From: Deltaproteobacteria bacterium
GTDB taxonomy: Bacteria; Desulfobacterota; Desulfarculia; Adiutricales; JAFDHD01
Length of the DNA: 58,832 nt
Reading direction: 5' to 3'
Assembly: GCA_019308995.1 (NCBI GenBank)
Contig: JAFDHD010000010.1
Location: forward strand, 1-58,832
The notes under the pieces are model-generated. The model did no database searches. It was not told the origin of the DNA and saw nothing but the letters and a program-made list of their open reading frames with translations. Position numbers and translations under genes: made by a program. Below, one piece after another: positions 7,934 through 16,725 of the stretch (position 1 is its first letter; every line of letters starts with the position of its first letter).

Positions 7934-8920
7934 TCAGGAGAGGACCTTTTTAAATTCTTCCGTCATGACCGGAACGGCGTCAAAGAGATCGGCCACGATA
8001 CCATAATCGGCCTTCTGAAAGATAGGGGCTTCTTCGTCCTTATTCACGGCCACGATGAACTTAGAGGAGCTCATGCCTGCCAGGTGCTGAATTGCGCCTG
8101 AGATGCCGCATGCGATATACAGGTTCGGGCTGACGACTTTGCCAGTCTGGCCGACCTGGTCGGAATGGGGCCGCCAACCGGCGTCCACGGCTGAACGGGA
8201 GGCGCCGACGGCCGCACCCAGCACAGCGGCCATCTCTTCAATGATGACGTAATTTTCCGGTCCCTTCATGCCTCGGCCGCCGGAAACAATAATATTAGCC
8301 TCGGTCAGTTCGATCTTGCCGCTTTCTTCCTTGAGGACCTCCGTGACCTTGGTCTTGAGTTCAGAGGCGTCAACACTGAAAGGCACATTGACTACTTCGG
8401 GTTTCTTGCTTTCATCCGGCTCAACCAGGTCCATGACGTTGGGCCGGGACGTAGCTATCTGGGGATCGCCAGCCGGTATGATTTCAGCCATGGCCTTGCC
8501 CGCATAGATAGGGCGCCTGGCTACTAATTTTTTATCGGCATTAAGTTCGAGTTCAATACAGTCCATGGCCAAACCGACCCCGAGCCTTGCGGCCAGTCGT
8601 GCCGAGAGGTCCTTACCCTGAACCGAGGCGGGTATGAGCAAGATAGCCGGGTCGTTCTCCTTGACCAGGTTGGCGATCGCGGCGGTATAGGCGTCGGTGG
8701 TGTATTGCTGGAGCGCGTCATCCTCAACGACAAAGACCTTGTCAGCACCGTAGGCGCCCAATTTATCGGCCTCGCCCGCCACTCCGGCGCCCAGCAGGAC
8801 CCCGGTCACGTTCGTGCCTATCTCATCGGCCAGGCGACGGGCCGCACTGGCGACCTCGAAGCTCACCTTTCTCAACTCACTATCCCTCTGCTCGGCGACA
8901 AACCAAATTCCTTCTGCCAT
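7934..8920 (-). CDS. etfA: Electron transfer flavoprotein alpha subunit
   Basis: EtfA, with EtfB, takes electrons from acyl-CoA dehydrogenases and passes them to membrane quinone carriers or to bifurcating partners. The 328-residue protein has the N-terminal alpha/beta domain and the C-terminal FAD domain, with [26 protein letters not shown] and the FAD-binding stretch [20 protein letters not shown]. It ends with [16 protein letters not shown]. It is 25 bp downstream of etfB and has the ribosome-binding site AAGGAGAT. No extra ferredoxin domain is present, so this looks like the standard rather than the extended bifurcating form. Confidence 0.96.
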   Translation of the reverse strand: MAEGIWFVAEQRDSELRKVSFEVASAARRLADEIGTNVTGVLLGAGVAGEADKLGAYGADKVFVVEDDALQQYTTDAYTAAIANLVKENDPAILLIPASVQGKDLSARLAARLGVGLAMDCIELELNADKKLVARRPIYAGKAMAEIIPAGDPQIATSRPNVMDLVEPDESKKPEVVNVPFSVDASELKTKVTEVLKEESGKIELTEANIIVSGGRGMKGPENYVIIEEMAAVLGAAVGASRSAVDAGWRPHSDQVGQTGKVVSPNLYIACGISGAIQHLAGMSSSKFIVAVNKDEEAPIFQKADYGIVADLFDAVPVMTEEFKKVLS

Positions 8921-8945
8921 TTCTCTATCTCCTTTTTATATCTGC

Positions 8946-9719
8946 CTAAACGATTTTGGCCTCTTCGTGGAGTAAACGAACCAGTTCAATCGCCTTCTCC
9001 TCCGCGGTCTCACCATCAATAACCTTTCCAGGAGGCCGTTCCGGCGGCGGTGTAAGCTGAACCACTTCCAGCTTGCCTTCAGGTGTGACGCCCAGGGAGG
9101 CGGGATCTTTTTTATCCATCGGCTTTCTTTTGGCCTTCATGATCCCGGGCAGGGAAGCGTAGCGGGGTTCATTAAGACCTTTCTGGGCCGTAATAAGGGC
9201 CGGTAACCCGGACTCGATTACCAGCGTCTGGCCTTCGATGGGCCGCTGCACGGTTACCTTGGACTGGTCATCAGCCACATCCACTTTGACGATCAGGGAG
9301 AGCTGAGGAATCCCTAAGAACTCGGCTAGGGCGGCCCCGGTCTGGGCCTGATCGTTGTCTACGGCCCGCTGTCCGCAGAAGACCAAATCATAAGGCACCT
9401 CTTTGATGGCCGCTGCCAGAAGCTCGGCCGTGGTATAAGGGTCCAATTCACCCCCCTCAGTCTCGACATGAATCGCCTTGTCCACGCCCATGGCCAGGGC
9501 TGTACGGATGGCCTCGACTATTCGGGCCGGGCCGACGCTCGCCACGGTTACAGTTCCTTTGAATTTTTCTTTCAGTTTTAACGCTTCCTCCACACCATAC
9601 TCATCATAGGGGTTCATGACCCACTTGATGTCGCTGGCGTCAATGGACTTGCTGTCCCCGGAGATCTTAATTTGAGCCTCGGTATCGGGAACCTGTTTCA
9701 GGCAAACGACAATTTCCAC
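8946..9719 (-). CDS. etfB: Electron transfer flavoprotein beta subunit
   Basis: EtfB is the AMP-binding partner of EtfA. At 257 residues it has the normal length and starts with the family's MEIVVCLKQVPDTEA. It also has the FCGQRAVDNDQAQTG loop and the GLPALITAQKGLNEPRYASL segment. The gene is first of a two-gene etfBA operon with an AGGAGG site before its ATG. Co-location with the acyl-CoA transferase and liv genes suggests service in acid or amino-acid beta-oxidation. Confidence 0.96.
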   Translation of the reverse strand: MEIVVCLKQVPDTEAQIKISGDSKSIDASDIKWVMNPYDEYGVEEALKLKEKFKGTVTVASVGPARIVEAIRTALAMGVDKAIHVETEGGELDPYTTAELLAAAIKEVPYDLVFCGQRAVDNDQAQTGAALAEFLGIPQLSLIVKVDVADDQSKVTVQRPIEGQTLVIESGLPALITAQKGLNEPRYASLPGIMKAKRKPMDKKDPASLGVTPEGKLEVVQLTPPPERPPGKVIDGETAEEKAIELVRLLHEEAKIV

Positions 9720-10239
9720 AACATCCTCCTTTTCTTAAGCCACAATCGGCCGCCCTTAAAGGCATGCCATCTTTTTTCACTAAGGCTTATACAGGTTTCT
9801 ATCTATAGCGCTGCTGCCTCTTCGTAAAACGACTTGTCCTCGATCAGGTTACAAGGGCGGTCTTTTGTGTATCTCCCTTTTTAAATTGCGCCTTGAACCT
9901 AACCCCCTGTTTTTGATCATGGAACTCGATATTGAAATGAGTTCCTTCCGCTTAGCCGAATACTACAACCCCGCCACGGTGTCAAGGCTTTTTAAGGATT
10001 AAGTTTTATTTTTCCCTTAGATAGTTAAAAGCGGAACAGCGCTTTAGAGGAGTTTCATAAACTAGGCTCCCCTTAAAGACAGGCCAAGAAATCTCTTGTG
10101 TTTTTAAATGGATTGCTATATAAGGACATATTCAAAAACGAGAGGGGGTGGGGCAGGATTCAGTAAGATATTTAGCCAAAAGACATTTGTAGGACTTTTC
10201 AATCATCCCAAATTAAAACAACTTAATGAGGATAAGCTA
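9720..10239. other. Intergenic region between etfB and the liv operon
   Basis: This 520-bp gap separates the divergent etfB and livJ-type genes and must carry both promoters. A small inverted repeat, ggaactc (9921-9927) and gagttcc (9939-9945), could be an operator or RNA stem. GAGGATAA lies just before the ATG at 10240. No RNA gene or conserved riboswitch was recognised. Confidence 0.45.
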
Positions 10240-11394
10240 ATGAAGAAAAGTATTCTTTTCATATGGTCTTTTGTATTAACAATCGTATTGATTTCCCCGG
10301 CCGCTATATGTCAGGCAGCGGAGCCTTACAAAATTGGTTGTGTCTTTGCGATAACCGGCCCCGCGTCATTTTTAGGGGAGCCCGAGCGGAACTCAGCCAA
10401 AATGTTTGAAGAGGAAGTTAACGCGGCTGGAGGCATCAATGGTCATGCCGTTAAAGTAATCATTTACGACACCGAGGGTGACGCCACCAAGGCGAAAACC
10501 AGGGTCGAGCGGCTGATTCGAAAAGACAATGTCCTGGCCATCGTTGGACCATCCCGGAGCGGCACCACTATGGCTGTTATTCCAGTCGTAGAAAAGGCCG
10601 AAATACCTTTCATCTCGTGTGCGGCCAGCATCAAAATTGTTGAGCCGGTCAAAAAGTGGGTCTTCAAGACTCCCCAGACCGACACCTCGGCTGTTGAAGC
10701 CATTTACACACACATGAAAAAGGACGGCCTGACTCGGGCGGCTCTTCTGACCGGCACCACCGGCTTCGGGGCCGGCGGCCGGGTCCAGCTCAAGGCGGTG
10801 GCTCCGAAAATGGGGATCACCATTGTGGCTGACGAGGTCTTTGGCCCCAAGGATACCAGTCTGACGGCACAGCTTACCAAGATCCGCGGGACCGACGCCC
10901 AGGCCATCATTGGCTGGACCATTGCCCCGCCACAGGTCATCATGCTTAAAAACTGGAAACAGCTGGGCATGGATAAAAAATTTCGATTTTATGAGAGCCA
11001 TGGATTTGGCAGCAAACGTTACATTGAGCTGGCCGGCGGCGCGGCAGAGGGTGTCTACGCCCCGCTTGGCCGGGTGGTTTTTGCGGATATCCTTCCCAAA
11101 TGGAATGCCCAGCGAGAATTCGCCTTAAATTACAAGACCAATTACGAGAAGAAATTCAAATCTGAAATCAGCACCTTTGGCGGGCATGCCTGGGACGCTT
11201 TGCACATGCTCAGGATAGCCCTGGAAGCCGTCGGTCCAAACAAGGCCAAGATTCGTGACTACCTCGAAAACGTCAAAGGGTTTGCCGGTACGGGCGGTAT
11301 CTTCAATATGTCGGCCCTGGATCATTGCGGCCTGGATGCCAGTGCTTTCGAGATGGTTGTAGTCAAGGATGGAAAGTGGGCCTTGATTGATTAG
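10240..11394 (+). CDS. Branched-chain amino-acid ABC transporter substrate-binding protein
   Basis: This is a periplasmic binding protein of the Leu/Ile/Val (Peripla_BP_6) family. I chose the ATG at 10240 because it follows GAGGATAA and gives a clean signal peptide: MKKS, a hydrophobic run, then cleavage near CQAAEP. An upstream in-frame start at 10108 would add an uncharged, unlikely leader. The mature part begins YKIGCVFAITGPASFLGEP, with the ligand-binding segment EKAEIPFISCAASIKIVE further on. About 384 residues is normal for LivJ/LivK. It precedes the two permeases and two ATPases of a full liv transporter. The ligand could be branched-chain amino acids or an aromatic or other acid. Confidence 0.92.
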   Translation: MKKSILFIWSFVLTIVLISPAAICQAAEPYKIGCVFAITGPASFLGEPERNSAKMFEEEVNAAGGINGHAVKVIIYDTEGDATKAKTRVERLIRKDNVLAIVGPSRSGTTMAVIPVVEKAEIPFISCAASIKIVEPVKKWVFKTPQTDTSAVEAIYTHMKKDGLTRAALLTGTTGFGAGGRVQLKAVAPKMGITIVADEVFGPKDTSLTAQLTKIRGTDAQAIIGWTIAPPQVIMLKNWKQLGMDKKFRFYESHGFGSKRYIELAGGAAEGVYAPLGRVVFADILPKWNAQREFALNYKTNYEKKFKSEISTFGGHAWDALHMLRIALEAVGPNKAKIRDYLENVKGFAGTGGIFNMSALDHCGLDASAFEMVVVKDGKWALID

Positions 11395-11672
11395 TCTTCC
11401 TTATTATTGACTTCCCATCAGTGCATTAACTATTGTTGATTGGGATCAATCTAGCGCTAAGTTGCTTTCAGAAAGGCAATACTTTCAGCGGTGTCTCTGC
11501 CAGTTGCAAAGGGGGGAGGCAGTCTTGTGCCAGAAATTTTAGAAATTGCTTCGCCTCGGTCGCAATGACAGCACAGATACGGACCTTTTTCTGATTGCAG
11601 CTTAGCTGACAGCCCTTCAGACGCAGGGGCCGGACTCATGTCCGGCCCTGATAACTTTTGGTACTTTTGGTT
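11395..11672. other. Gap between liv binding protein and permease, with REP-like palindrome
   Basis: This 278-bp gap interrupts the liv operon. At 11545-11566 the sequence attgcttcgcctcggtcgcaat forms a hairpin (ATTGC / GCAAT) of a kind often dispersed in related genomes. The stretch gccggac at about 11628-11634 can pair with a nearby copy just before livH. The gap probably allows more binding protein than permease to be made. Confidence 0.45.
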
Positions 11673-12575
11673 ATGGAAGACTACGGATTTTTAAGCCAGC
11701 TTGTGCAGTACATCCTGACTGGCATTACTTTGGGCAGCATCTATGCCATTGTCGGTGTGGGGTTCAACATTATTTATAACGCCACGGAGATCATTAACTT
11801 TGCCCAGGGTGAGTTTGTCATGCTGGGCGGGCTGGTCATGATCACCCTGGTTAACTTCGCCCATCTGCCCATGCCTCTCGCGTTTCTCCTGACGGTGATC
11901 ATCGTCAGCCTGGTGGGCTTGCTCATTGAACGGCTAGCCATCTTCCCTCTCAAGGAAAGTTCTGTTTTACGGCTGGTCATCATCACCATTGCCCTTTCTA
12001 TTCTGATCAAGGGTCTGGCCATGTTCACCTGGGGTAAACAGTCATTCGCTTTAAGGTCTTTTTCCGGCGACACCCCCATACCTTTTCTGGGGGCCTCGGT
12101 TATCCCCCAGACACTCTGGATTATTGGAATCACAGTGGTGCTGGTGATTCTCTTGAGCATCTTTTTTTCCAGGACGATCATTGGCAAGGCTATGAGTGCG
12201 TGCGCGGACAACCCTGAAGCAGCCTCTCTGGTAGGCATTAACACCCAGCGCATGGTCATGCTGGCCTTCATGCTTTCGGCTGCCTTGGGGGCTGTGGCCG
12301 GGATGATCATCACGCCTGTTGCCTTGATGGAATACGACCGGGGAGCCTTGCTGGCGCTCAAGGGCTTCGGGGCGTGTATTTTAGGGGGGCTGGGGAATTT
12401 CTACGGCGCCGTCGTGGCGGGCATCATCCTGGGTCTGATCGAATCTCTGGGAGCGGGGTTGATATCATCCGGTTACAAGGACGCCATGGCCCTGGCGGTG
12501 TTGCTTCTGGTCCTGTTCATTAAACCCAGCGGTCTTTTTGGCAGCGCTGAAGTAAGTAAGCTGAAGAAGTTCTAG
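11673..12575 (+). CDS. livH: Branched-chain amino-acid ABC transporter permease LivH
   Basis: LivH is one of two inner-membrane permeases of the liv transporter. It has about 300 residues and roughly eight hydrophobic segments. The family opening is present (QYILTGITLGSIYAIVGVGF, then NIIYNATEIINFAQGEF), and the late loop GALLALKGFGACILGGLGNF matches the ATPase-contact region of LivH. The ATG at 11673 is chosen over an upstream TTG at 11658; neither has a strong ribosome-binding site. It abuts livM with one base between stop and start. Confidence 0.93.
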   Translation: MEDYGFLSQLVQYILTGITLGSIYAIVGVGFNIIYNATEIINFAQGEFVMLGGLVMITLVNFAHLPMPLAFLLTVIIVSLVGLLIERLAIFPLKESSVLRLVIITIALSILIKGLAMFTWGKQSFALRSFSGDTPIPFLGASVIPQTLWIIGITVVLVILLSIFFSRTIIGKAMSACADNPEAASLVGINTQRMVMLAFMLSAALGAVAGMIITPVALMEYDRGALLALKGFGACILGGLGNFYGAVVAGIILGLIESLGAGLISSGYKDAMALAVLLLVLFIKPSGLFGSAEVSKLKKF

Positions 12576-12576
12576 A

Positions 12577-13542
12577 ATGGGGCGCAAGAATACAATCGGT
12601 GTGCTGGGCCTGGCGCTTTTCATCTTGTTTTTTCCGCTCACAGGGCGTATTCCGGCCATCTCCCACTATGTGGACATCATGACTTTTATCGGGCTGACGG
12701 CCATGATCACCATGGGCCTCTCGCTGCTCATGGGTTATGCCGGTCAGATATCCCTGGGTCATGCCGCTTTTTACGGCCTGGGCGCCTATACATCTGGTGT
12801 CCTAACTGCCAAGTTCGGGATCAATCCCTGGCCAGCAATTCTGGTGGGAGTTCTTCTTTCAGCCGCCGTGGCCGTGATTGTCGGTTCCCCGTCTCTCAAG
12901 CTCCGCGGGCATTACCTGGCCATGGCCACCCTGGCCTTCGGAGAAATCATCTACATCATTTTCAACGAATCAATAGCATTGACCGAAGGGCCGGACGGAT
13001 TTGGCAACATCCCTCACCTGTCCCTCTTCGGCTTTACCTTCGATACAATCCTGGCTAATTACTACCTTATCTGGGCCGTAGCGATCCTTATGCTTATTTT
13101 CAGTCTCAACATTATACACTCACGGGTCGGGCGGGCCTTGATGTCCATCCATGGCAGCGAGGTTGCGGCCATGACCATGGGGGTTAACGCGGCCAAATTC
13201 AAGATCCAGGTCTTTGTCATCAGCGCGGTCATGGCCTCGATCGCAGGCAGCCTTTATGCCCACTATGTTCAGTTTATCAACCCTCCGGTCTTCGACCTGT
13301 TTTTCTCTATTAAATTAGTCATGATGGTGGTTGTTGGCGGTATGGCCAGTGTCTGGGGCGCCATTCTTGGGGCGGCCTTAATCACCTTTCTGCCAGAATG
13401 GCTTATATTTTTAGAAGACTTCGACATCCTGGCCTATGGTCTGGTTCTGCTGTTGATCATCATGTTTCTGCCTAAAGGACTGTCCAGCCTCACGGGCGTA
13501 CTTTACCGGCTGGTCGCTCCGCGCTTGAAATCCGGAAGTTGA
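12577..13542 (+). CDS. livM: Branched-chain amino-acid ABC transporter permease LivM
   Basis: LivM is the second permease, with 321 residues and many transmembrane helices. Family marks are GLSLLMGYAGQISLGHAAFY near residue 45, SLKLRGHYLAMATLAFGEI, and the C-terminal loop MMVVVGGMASVWGAILGAAL that contacts the ATPases. It starts 1 bp after livH and is followed 7 bp later by livG, so it is part of a single transcript. Confidence 0.95.
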   Translation: MGRKNTIGVLGLALFILFFPLTGRIPAISHYVDIMTFIGLTAMITMGLSLLMGYAGQISLGHAAFYGLGAYTSGVLTAKFGINPWPAILVGVLLSAAVAVIVGSPSLKLRGHYLAMATLAFGEIIYIIFNESIALTEGPDGFGNIPHLSLFGFTFDTILANYYLIWAVAILMLIFSLNIIHSRVGRALMSIHGSEVAAMTMGVNAAKFKIQVFVISAVMASIAGSLYAHYVQFINPPVFDLFFSIKLVMMVVVGGMASVWGAILGAALITFLPEWLIFLEDFDILAYGLVLLLIIMFLPKGLSSLTGVLYRLVAPRLKSGS

Positions 13543-13549
13543 AACGTCT

Positions 13550-14332
13550 ATGGTTCGTTCTGAAAACATCCTGGAGATTTCATCACTCAGTAAAACCTTC
13601 GGGGGACTGGTAGCAATCTTTGATCTGGACTTCACCGTCTCCAGAGGCATGATCAAGGCTATCATCGGCCCCAACGGCGCCGGGAAGACCACCCTTTTTA
13701 ACCTCATTTCCGGTGTCCTCCCGTCCGACACCGGGGAGATCATCTTCAACAGCCAGCCCGTTACAGGGCTCAAGACCTACCAGATCGCCGACCGCGGCAT
13801 CTCCCGCACCTTCCAGACGATCGAGCTTTTCAGCGAGATGTCCGTCTTGCAAAACGTTATGATCGGACGGCATGTCCGGACGAAAAAAGGGGTCCTGAGC
13901 GTTGGGCTGAAACTGCCAGGCTCGCGGCGGGAAGAGAAAACCATTTTAGAAAAGGCCAGATACTACCTCGAGTTTGTGGGCCTGAGCCATAAGGCCGATC
14001 AGGAGGCGAGCAGCCTCCCCCTGGGGCAGCAAAAGCTCCTGGAGATCGCCCGGGCCCTGGCCACGGAGCCTAAGCTCCTCCTCCTGGATGAACCCGCGGC
14101 CGGCCTGAATGAAACCGAAACAGAAACAGCGGCCCGGCTCTTTCAAACCATTCAGGATGCAGGGATTACCGTCATCCTGGTAGAGCATGACATGAGCCTG
14201 GTGATGAATGTGGCCGAAGAAGTCATGGTGCTCAACTACGGCCGCAAGATTGCGGACGACAGGCCGGAGGTGATTCGCTCCGACCCTGAAGTCATCAACG
14301 CCTACCTGGGCGTAGATATCGGATATGCTTGA
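13550..14332 (+). CDS. livG: Branched-chain amino-acid ABC transporter ATPase LivG
   Basis: LivG is a 260-residue ABC ATPase. It shows Walker A GPNGAGKTTLF (residues about 43-53), the Q-loop region GISRTFQTIELF, the signature SSLPLGQQKLLEIARAL, Walker B KLLLLDEPAAGLNETET and the switch His in VILVEHDMSLVM. The signature is LPLGQQ rather than LSYGQQ, a mild variant. The end overlaps livF by 8 bp, suggesting translational coupling. Confidence 0.95.
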   Translation: MVRSENILEISSLSKTFGGLVAIFDLDFTVSRGMIKAIIGPNGAGKTTLFNLISGVLPSDTGEIIFNSQPVTGLKTYQIADRGISRTFQTIELFSEMSVLQNVMIGRHVRTKKGVLSVGLKLPGSRREEKTILEKARYYLEFVGLSHKADQEASSLPLGQQKLLEIARALATEPKLLLLDEPAAGLNETETETAARLFQTIQDAGITVILVEHDMSLVMNVAEEVMVLNYGRKIADDRPEVIRSDPEVINAYLGVDIGYA

Positions 14333-15038
14333 GGTTACAGATTTAAAAGCTTCTTACGGCGGAATCCAGGCCCTCAAAGGCGTCAACCTGAAGGTTGAGG
14401 AGGGAGGCCTTGTGGCCATTATCGGGGCCAACGGCTCAGGTAAGACAACGCTGCTCAAGTCCATCTCCGGCCTCATCCGGTCCAAAGAAGGCCGAATCAT
14501 CTTCCAGGGCCGTGAGATCACCCGGTCTCTGCCTCGACAAATCGTCAGTCTCGGCATTGCCCTGGCCCCGGAAGGGCGCCAGATTTTCGCCAGCCTCAGT
14601 GTGGAGGACAACCTTAACCTTGGGGCCTTCCTGTACTACCGCCGCAAGAATCGAGCAACAATTAAGGCTCTGAAAAAAGAGATTTATGAGTTATTCCCGG
14701 TCCTCGAAGAACGCCACTCCCAGCTCTCCGGGACATTGTCTGGCGGGGAGCAACAGATGCTGGCCATCGCTCGGGCCATGATGGTCAGGCCCAAGCTGCT
14801 CATTCTGGATGAGCCATCCATGGGCCTGGCGCCTCTCTTTGTGCAGGAAATATTCAAGGTTCTGGAACGACTGAATCAACAAGGGGCCACCATCCTTCTG
14901 GTGGAACAGAACGCTCGCGCCGCCCTCAAGGTAGCCCGGTATGCCTATGTCCTGGAAACCGGGGTCGTATCCCTGGAGGGCCAGACTGACAACCTTCTGG
15001 CCGACGAAAAGATAAAGAAGGCCTATCTCGGGGGTTGA
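14325..15038 (+). CDS. livF: Branched-chain amino-acid ABC transporter ATPase LivF
   Basis: LivF is the second ATPase, with 237 residues. Visible motifs are Walker A GANGSGKTTLLKSISG, Q-loop region LAPEGRQIFASLSVEDNL, signature LSGGEQQMLAIARAMM, Walker B LLILDEPSMGLAP and the switch region ILLVEQNARAAL. The start overlaps the end of livG, so the two ATPases are likely made in equal amounts. It closes the five-gene liv transporter. Confidence 0.95.
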   Translation: MLEVTDLKASYGGIQALKGVNLKVEEGGLVAIIGANGSGKTTLLKSISGLIRSKEGRIIFQGREITRSLPRQIVSLGIALAPEGRQIFASLSVEDNLNLGAFLYYRRKNRATIKALKKEIYELFPVLEERHSQLSGTLSGGEQQMLAIARAMMVRPKLLILDEPSMGLAPLFVQEIFKVLERLNQQGATILLVEQNARAALKVARYAYVLETGVVSLEGQTDNLLADEKIKKAYLGG

Positions 15039-15133
15039 ACGTCTTTTGATTATTTCGCCGGAAATAAGGATTGGTTATCAAACCTTAACTGGTTCAATAA
15101 AGGGATGGACCAGGAAGAGAGGAGGATAGACCA

Positions 15134-15772
15134 ATGAAAATCAAACATTGGATGACAAAGGACCCGATAAGCGTTAGCCCGGATACGTTGATCATTGATG
15201 CCAAGAAAGTCATGAAGGAAAATAAAATCCGGCGCCTGCCCGTGGTGGAGAAAGGCAAGGTCGTCGGGATCGTGACCTACCGCAATATCATCGAAGCCTC
15301 GCCCTCAGCCGTAACCACCTTGAGCATCCACGAACTGAACTACCTGTATATGAAACTAAAAGTTAAGGACATCATGCACAAAAACCCGCTGCTTGTCTCA
15401 CCGGAAGACTCCAACTTTGACATCATTCTCAAAGGACACAAATTAGGCATTGGCTCGTTTCCGGTTGTGGAAAAAGGCAAGCTGGTCGGGATTGTCACAG
15501 AGACTGAGATATTCAATGCGCTGGTGCACCTCTTGGGTCCGGGGGATGAATCAGAGATCATTACTCTGGATAACATTGAACTTGAAAAGAAACCGGGCGA
15601 GTTCAGCAAGATTGCCACACTGATAGAAAAACAAGGGATTCCGGTCCTGGCCATTTTTTCTCTTCCGCATCGAAACAAGGAGGGACACAGGGTCTTCATC
15701 CGGGTCAAAACCAAGAAGACCGAATCCCTGACCAAGGAGATCAAGAAAGCCGGTTACACCTTACAGGAATAG
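15134..15772 (+). CDS. CBS-domain protein (AcuB-like)
   Basis: This 212-residue protein has two CBS motifs, at about residues 1-60 (MTKDPISVSPDTLIIDAKK, then RRLPVVEKGKVVGIVTYRN) and 78-135 (VKDIMHKNPLLVSP, then SFPVVEKGKLVGIVTETEI). A C-terminal part may be an ACT-like fold (KPGEFSKIATLIEKQGIPV). CBS pairs bind adenine nucleotides, and AcuB-like proteins are often found beside acyl-CoA or amino-acid genes. It lies 95 bp after livF, with AGGAGG before its ATG, and may sense energy status for transporter-linked metabolism. The exact role is unknown. Confidence 0.88.
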   Translation: MKIKHWMTKDPISVSPDTLIIDAKKVMKENKIRRLPVVEKGKVVGIVTYRNIIEASPSAVTTLSIHELNYLYMKLKVKDIMHKNPLLVSPEDSNFDIILKGHKLGIGSFPVVEKGKLVGIVTETEIFNALVHLLGPGDESEIITLDNIELEKKPGEFSKIATLIEKQGIPVLAIFSLPHRNKEGHRVFIRVKTKKTESLTKEIKKAGYTLQE

Positions 15773-16088
15773 CTAGGCGGACGATCTGTTTTGATCAAAG
15801 CAGGACAGGGTCTGTTCTAATGTTTCCTCCTCTCTCTGTCGGCCTCCCTCTGTGTGATTAATTGCGCTCCTAGACTTGAGTCCAGGTCCGAGAACAAAAA
15901 GCCTGGTCAAACTTTCAAACAAATCATTTGCCTTCATGGGCAGGGTGCGCCACCTCGTGTCCCGGGTACAGTAACCTTGATTTCAAGGAGCCTGGTGCTT
16001 GACAAATGTCCTTGACATGCTATTTTAATTTTAAAAATTTATATTTTAAAAATAATGGCTTTAAGAACGCTCCAAAAAGGAGATCGCC
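15773..16088. promoter_or_regulatory. Gap with promoter of the toxin-antitoxin pair
   Basis: This 316-bp gap has no gene. Its end carries two TTGACA boxes (15999-16004 and 16012-16017) followed by a very A/T-rich stretch. A pairing of the first box with TATTTT at 16021-16026 gives a 16-bp spacer, a good sigma-70-like promoter. The A/T-rich bases just downstream are a plausible site for autoregulation by the AbrB-type antitoxin. AAAAAGGAGAT precedes the ATG at 16089. Confidence 0.55.
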
Positions 16089-16373
16089 ATGGAACTCGTC
16101 AAGGTAAAGCAGAATTACCAAATCACAATCCCGCAAAGCCTTCGCAAAAAAATTAAGATTGATGTAGGGGACTATATCGAGATAGACACTCAAGATGAGT
16201 TTATTATCTTAAGGCCTGTTAAGGTGGTCCATCCGGATCAGGAGTATTTCTATACCAAGAAATGGCAGATAATGGAAAGAGAGGCGGATAAAGACATTAG
16301 TCAGGGTGATGTAGTCGGCCCTTTTAAAGACGTTAAGGCCAGTCTCAAAGCCCTCAAAAAATCTAAAACGTGA
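16089..16373 (+). CDS. AbrB/MazE-type antitoxin
   Basis: This 94-residue protein has an N-terminal SpoVT-AbrB swapped-hairpin DNA-binding domain at residues 1-45 (VKQNYQITIPQSLRKKIKI, then DVGDYIEIDTQDEFIILRP). The C-terminal half is charged and would wrap the toxin. It overlaps the next gene by 4 bp (GTGA), the usual toxin-antitoxin coupling. It likely represses its own promoter. Confidence 0.85.
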   Translation: MELVKVKQNYQITIPQSLRKKIKIDVGDYIEIDTQDEFIILRPVKVVHPDQEYFYTKKWQIMEREADKDISQGDVVGPFKDVKASLKALKKSKT

Positions 16374-16627
16374 AAGTCTCTTTTACTAAAAGCTTTACTC
16401 AAGATTACCGCTCACTCCCCCCACGCCTTCAAAAAACAACCGACAAGCAGCTGGGGCTTCTGCTTACCGACCCCCACCATCCTTGTTTGAACATTAAAAA
16501 AATGCATGACCCCAGGGAGATTTGGGAAGGAAGAATCACCAGGACCTACCGCTTTACCTTTCAAATCCAAGGTGACACCTATATCTTGAGAAGGCTGGGC
16601 ACGCATGACGTTCTGAAGCAGCCTTAA
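16370..16627 (+). CDS. RelE/ParE-family toxin
   Basis: This 85-residue basic protein starts with GTG (MKVSFTKSFTQDYRSLP) and ends with TYRFTFQIQGDTYILRRLGT plus HDVLKQP. The pattern of a basic core (REIWEGRITRTYRFTF) and the C-terminal RRLGTHDVL belongs to the RelE/ParE superfamily; such toxins cut mRNA at ribosomes or poison gyrase. Which activity applies cannot be told. It is paired with an AbrB-type antitoxin, although AbrB/MazE proteins more often pair with MazF or PIN toxins. Confidence 0.82.
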   Translation: MKVSFTKSFTQDYRSLPPRLQKTTDKQLGLLLTDPHHPCLNIKKMHDPREIWEGRITRTYRFTFQIQGDTYILRRLGTHDVLKQP

Positions 16628-16725
16628 AAAAGAGGAGCCGGGCCCCGGGTCGGGGCTAACCGGTTCATCCAGAATTCCTTTAACTTCATAAAGGACCAGA
16701 TCTTCCGGGTGAGGAGTGAGAGAGG

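Noticed and set aside
16412-16627. Minus-strand frame across the toxin gene as a real gene
   Set aside because: The toxin on the plus strand has clear family motifs and operon structure. Only the non-overlapping first 34 codons of the minus frame are worth noting as a possible remnant.
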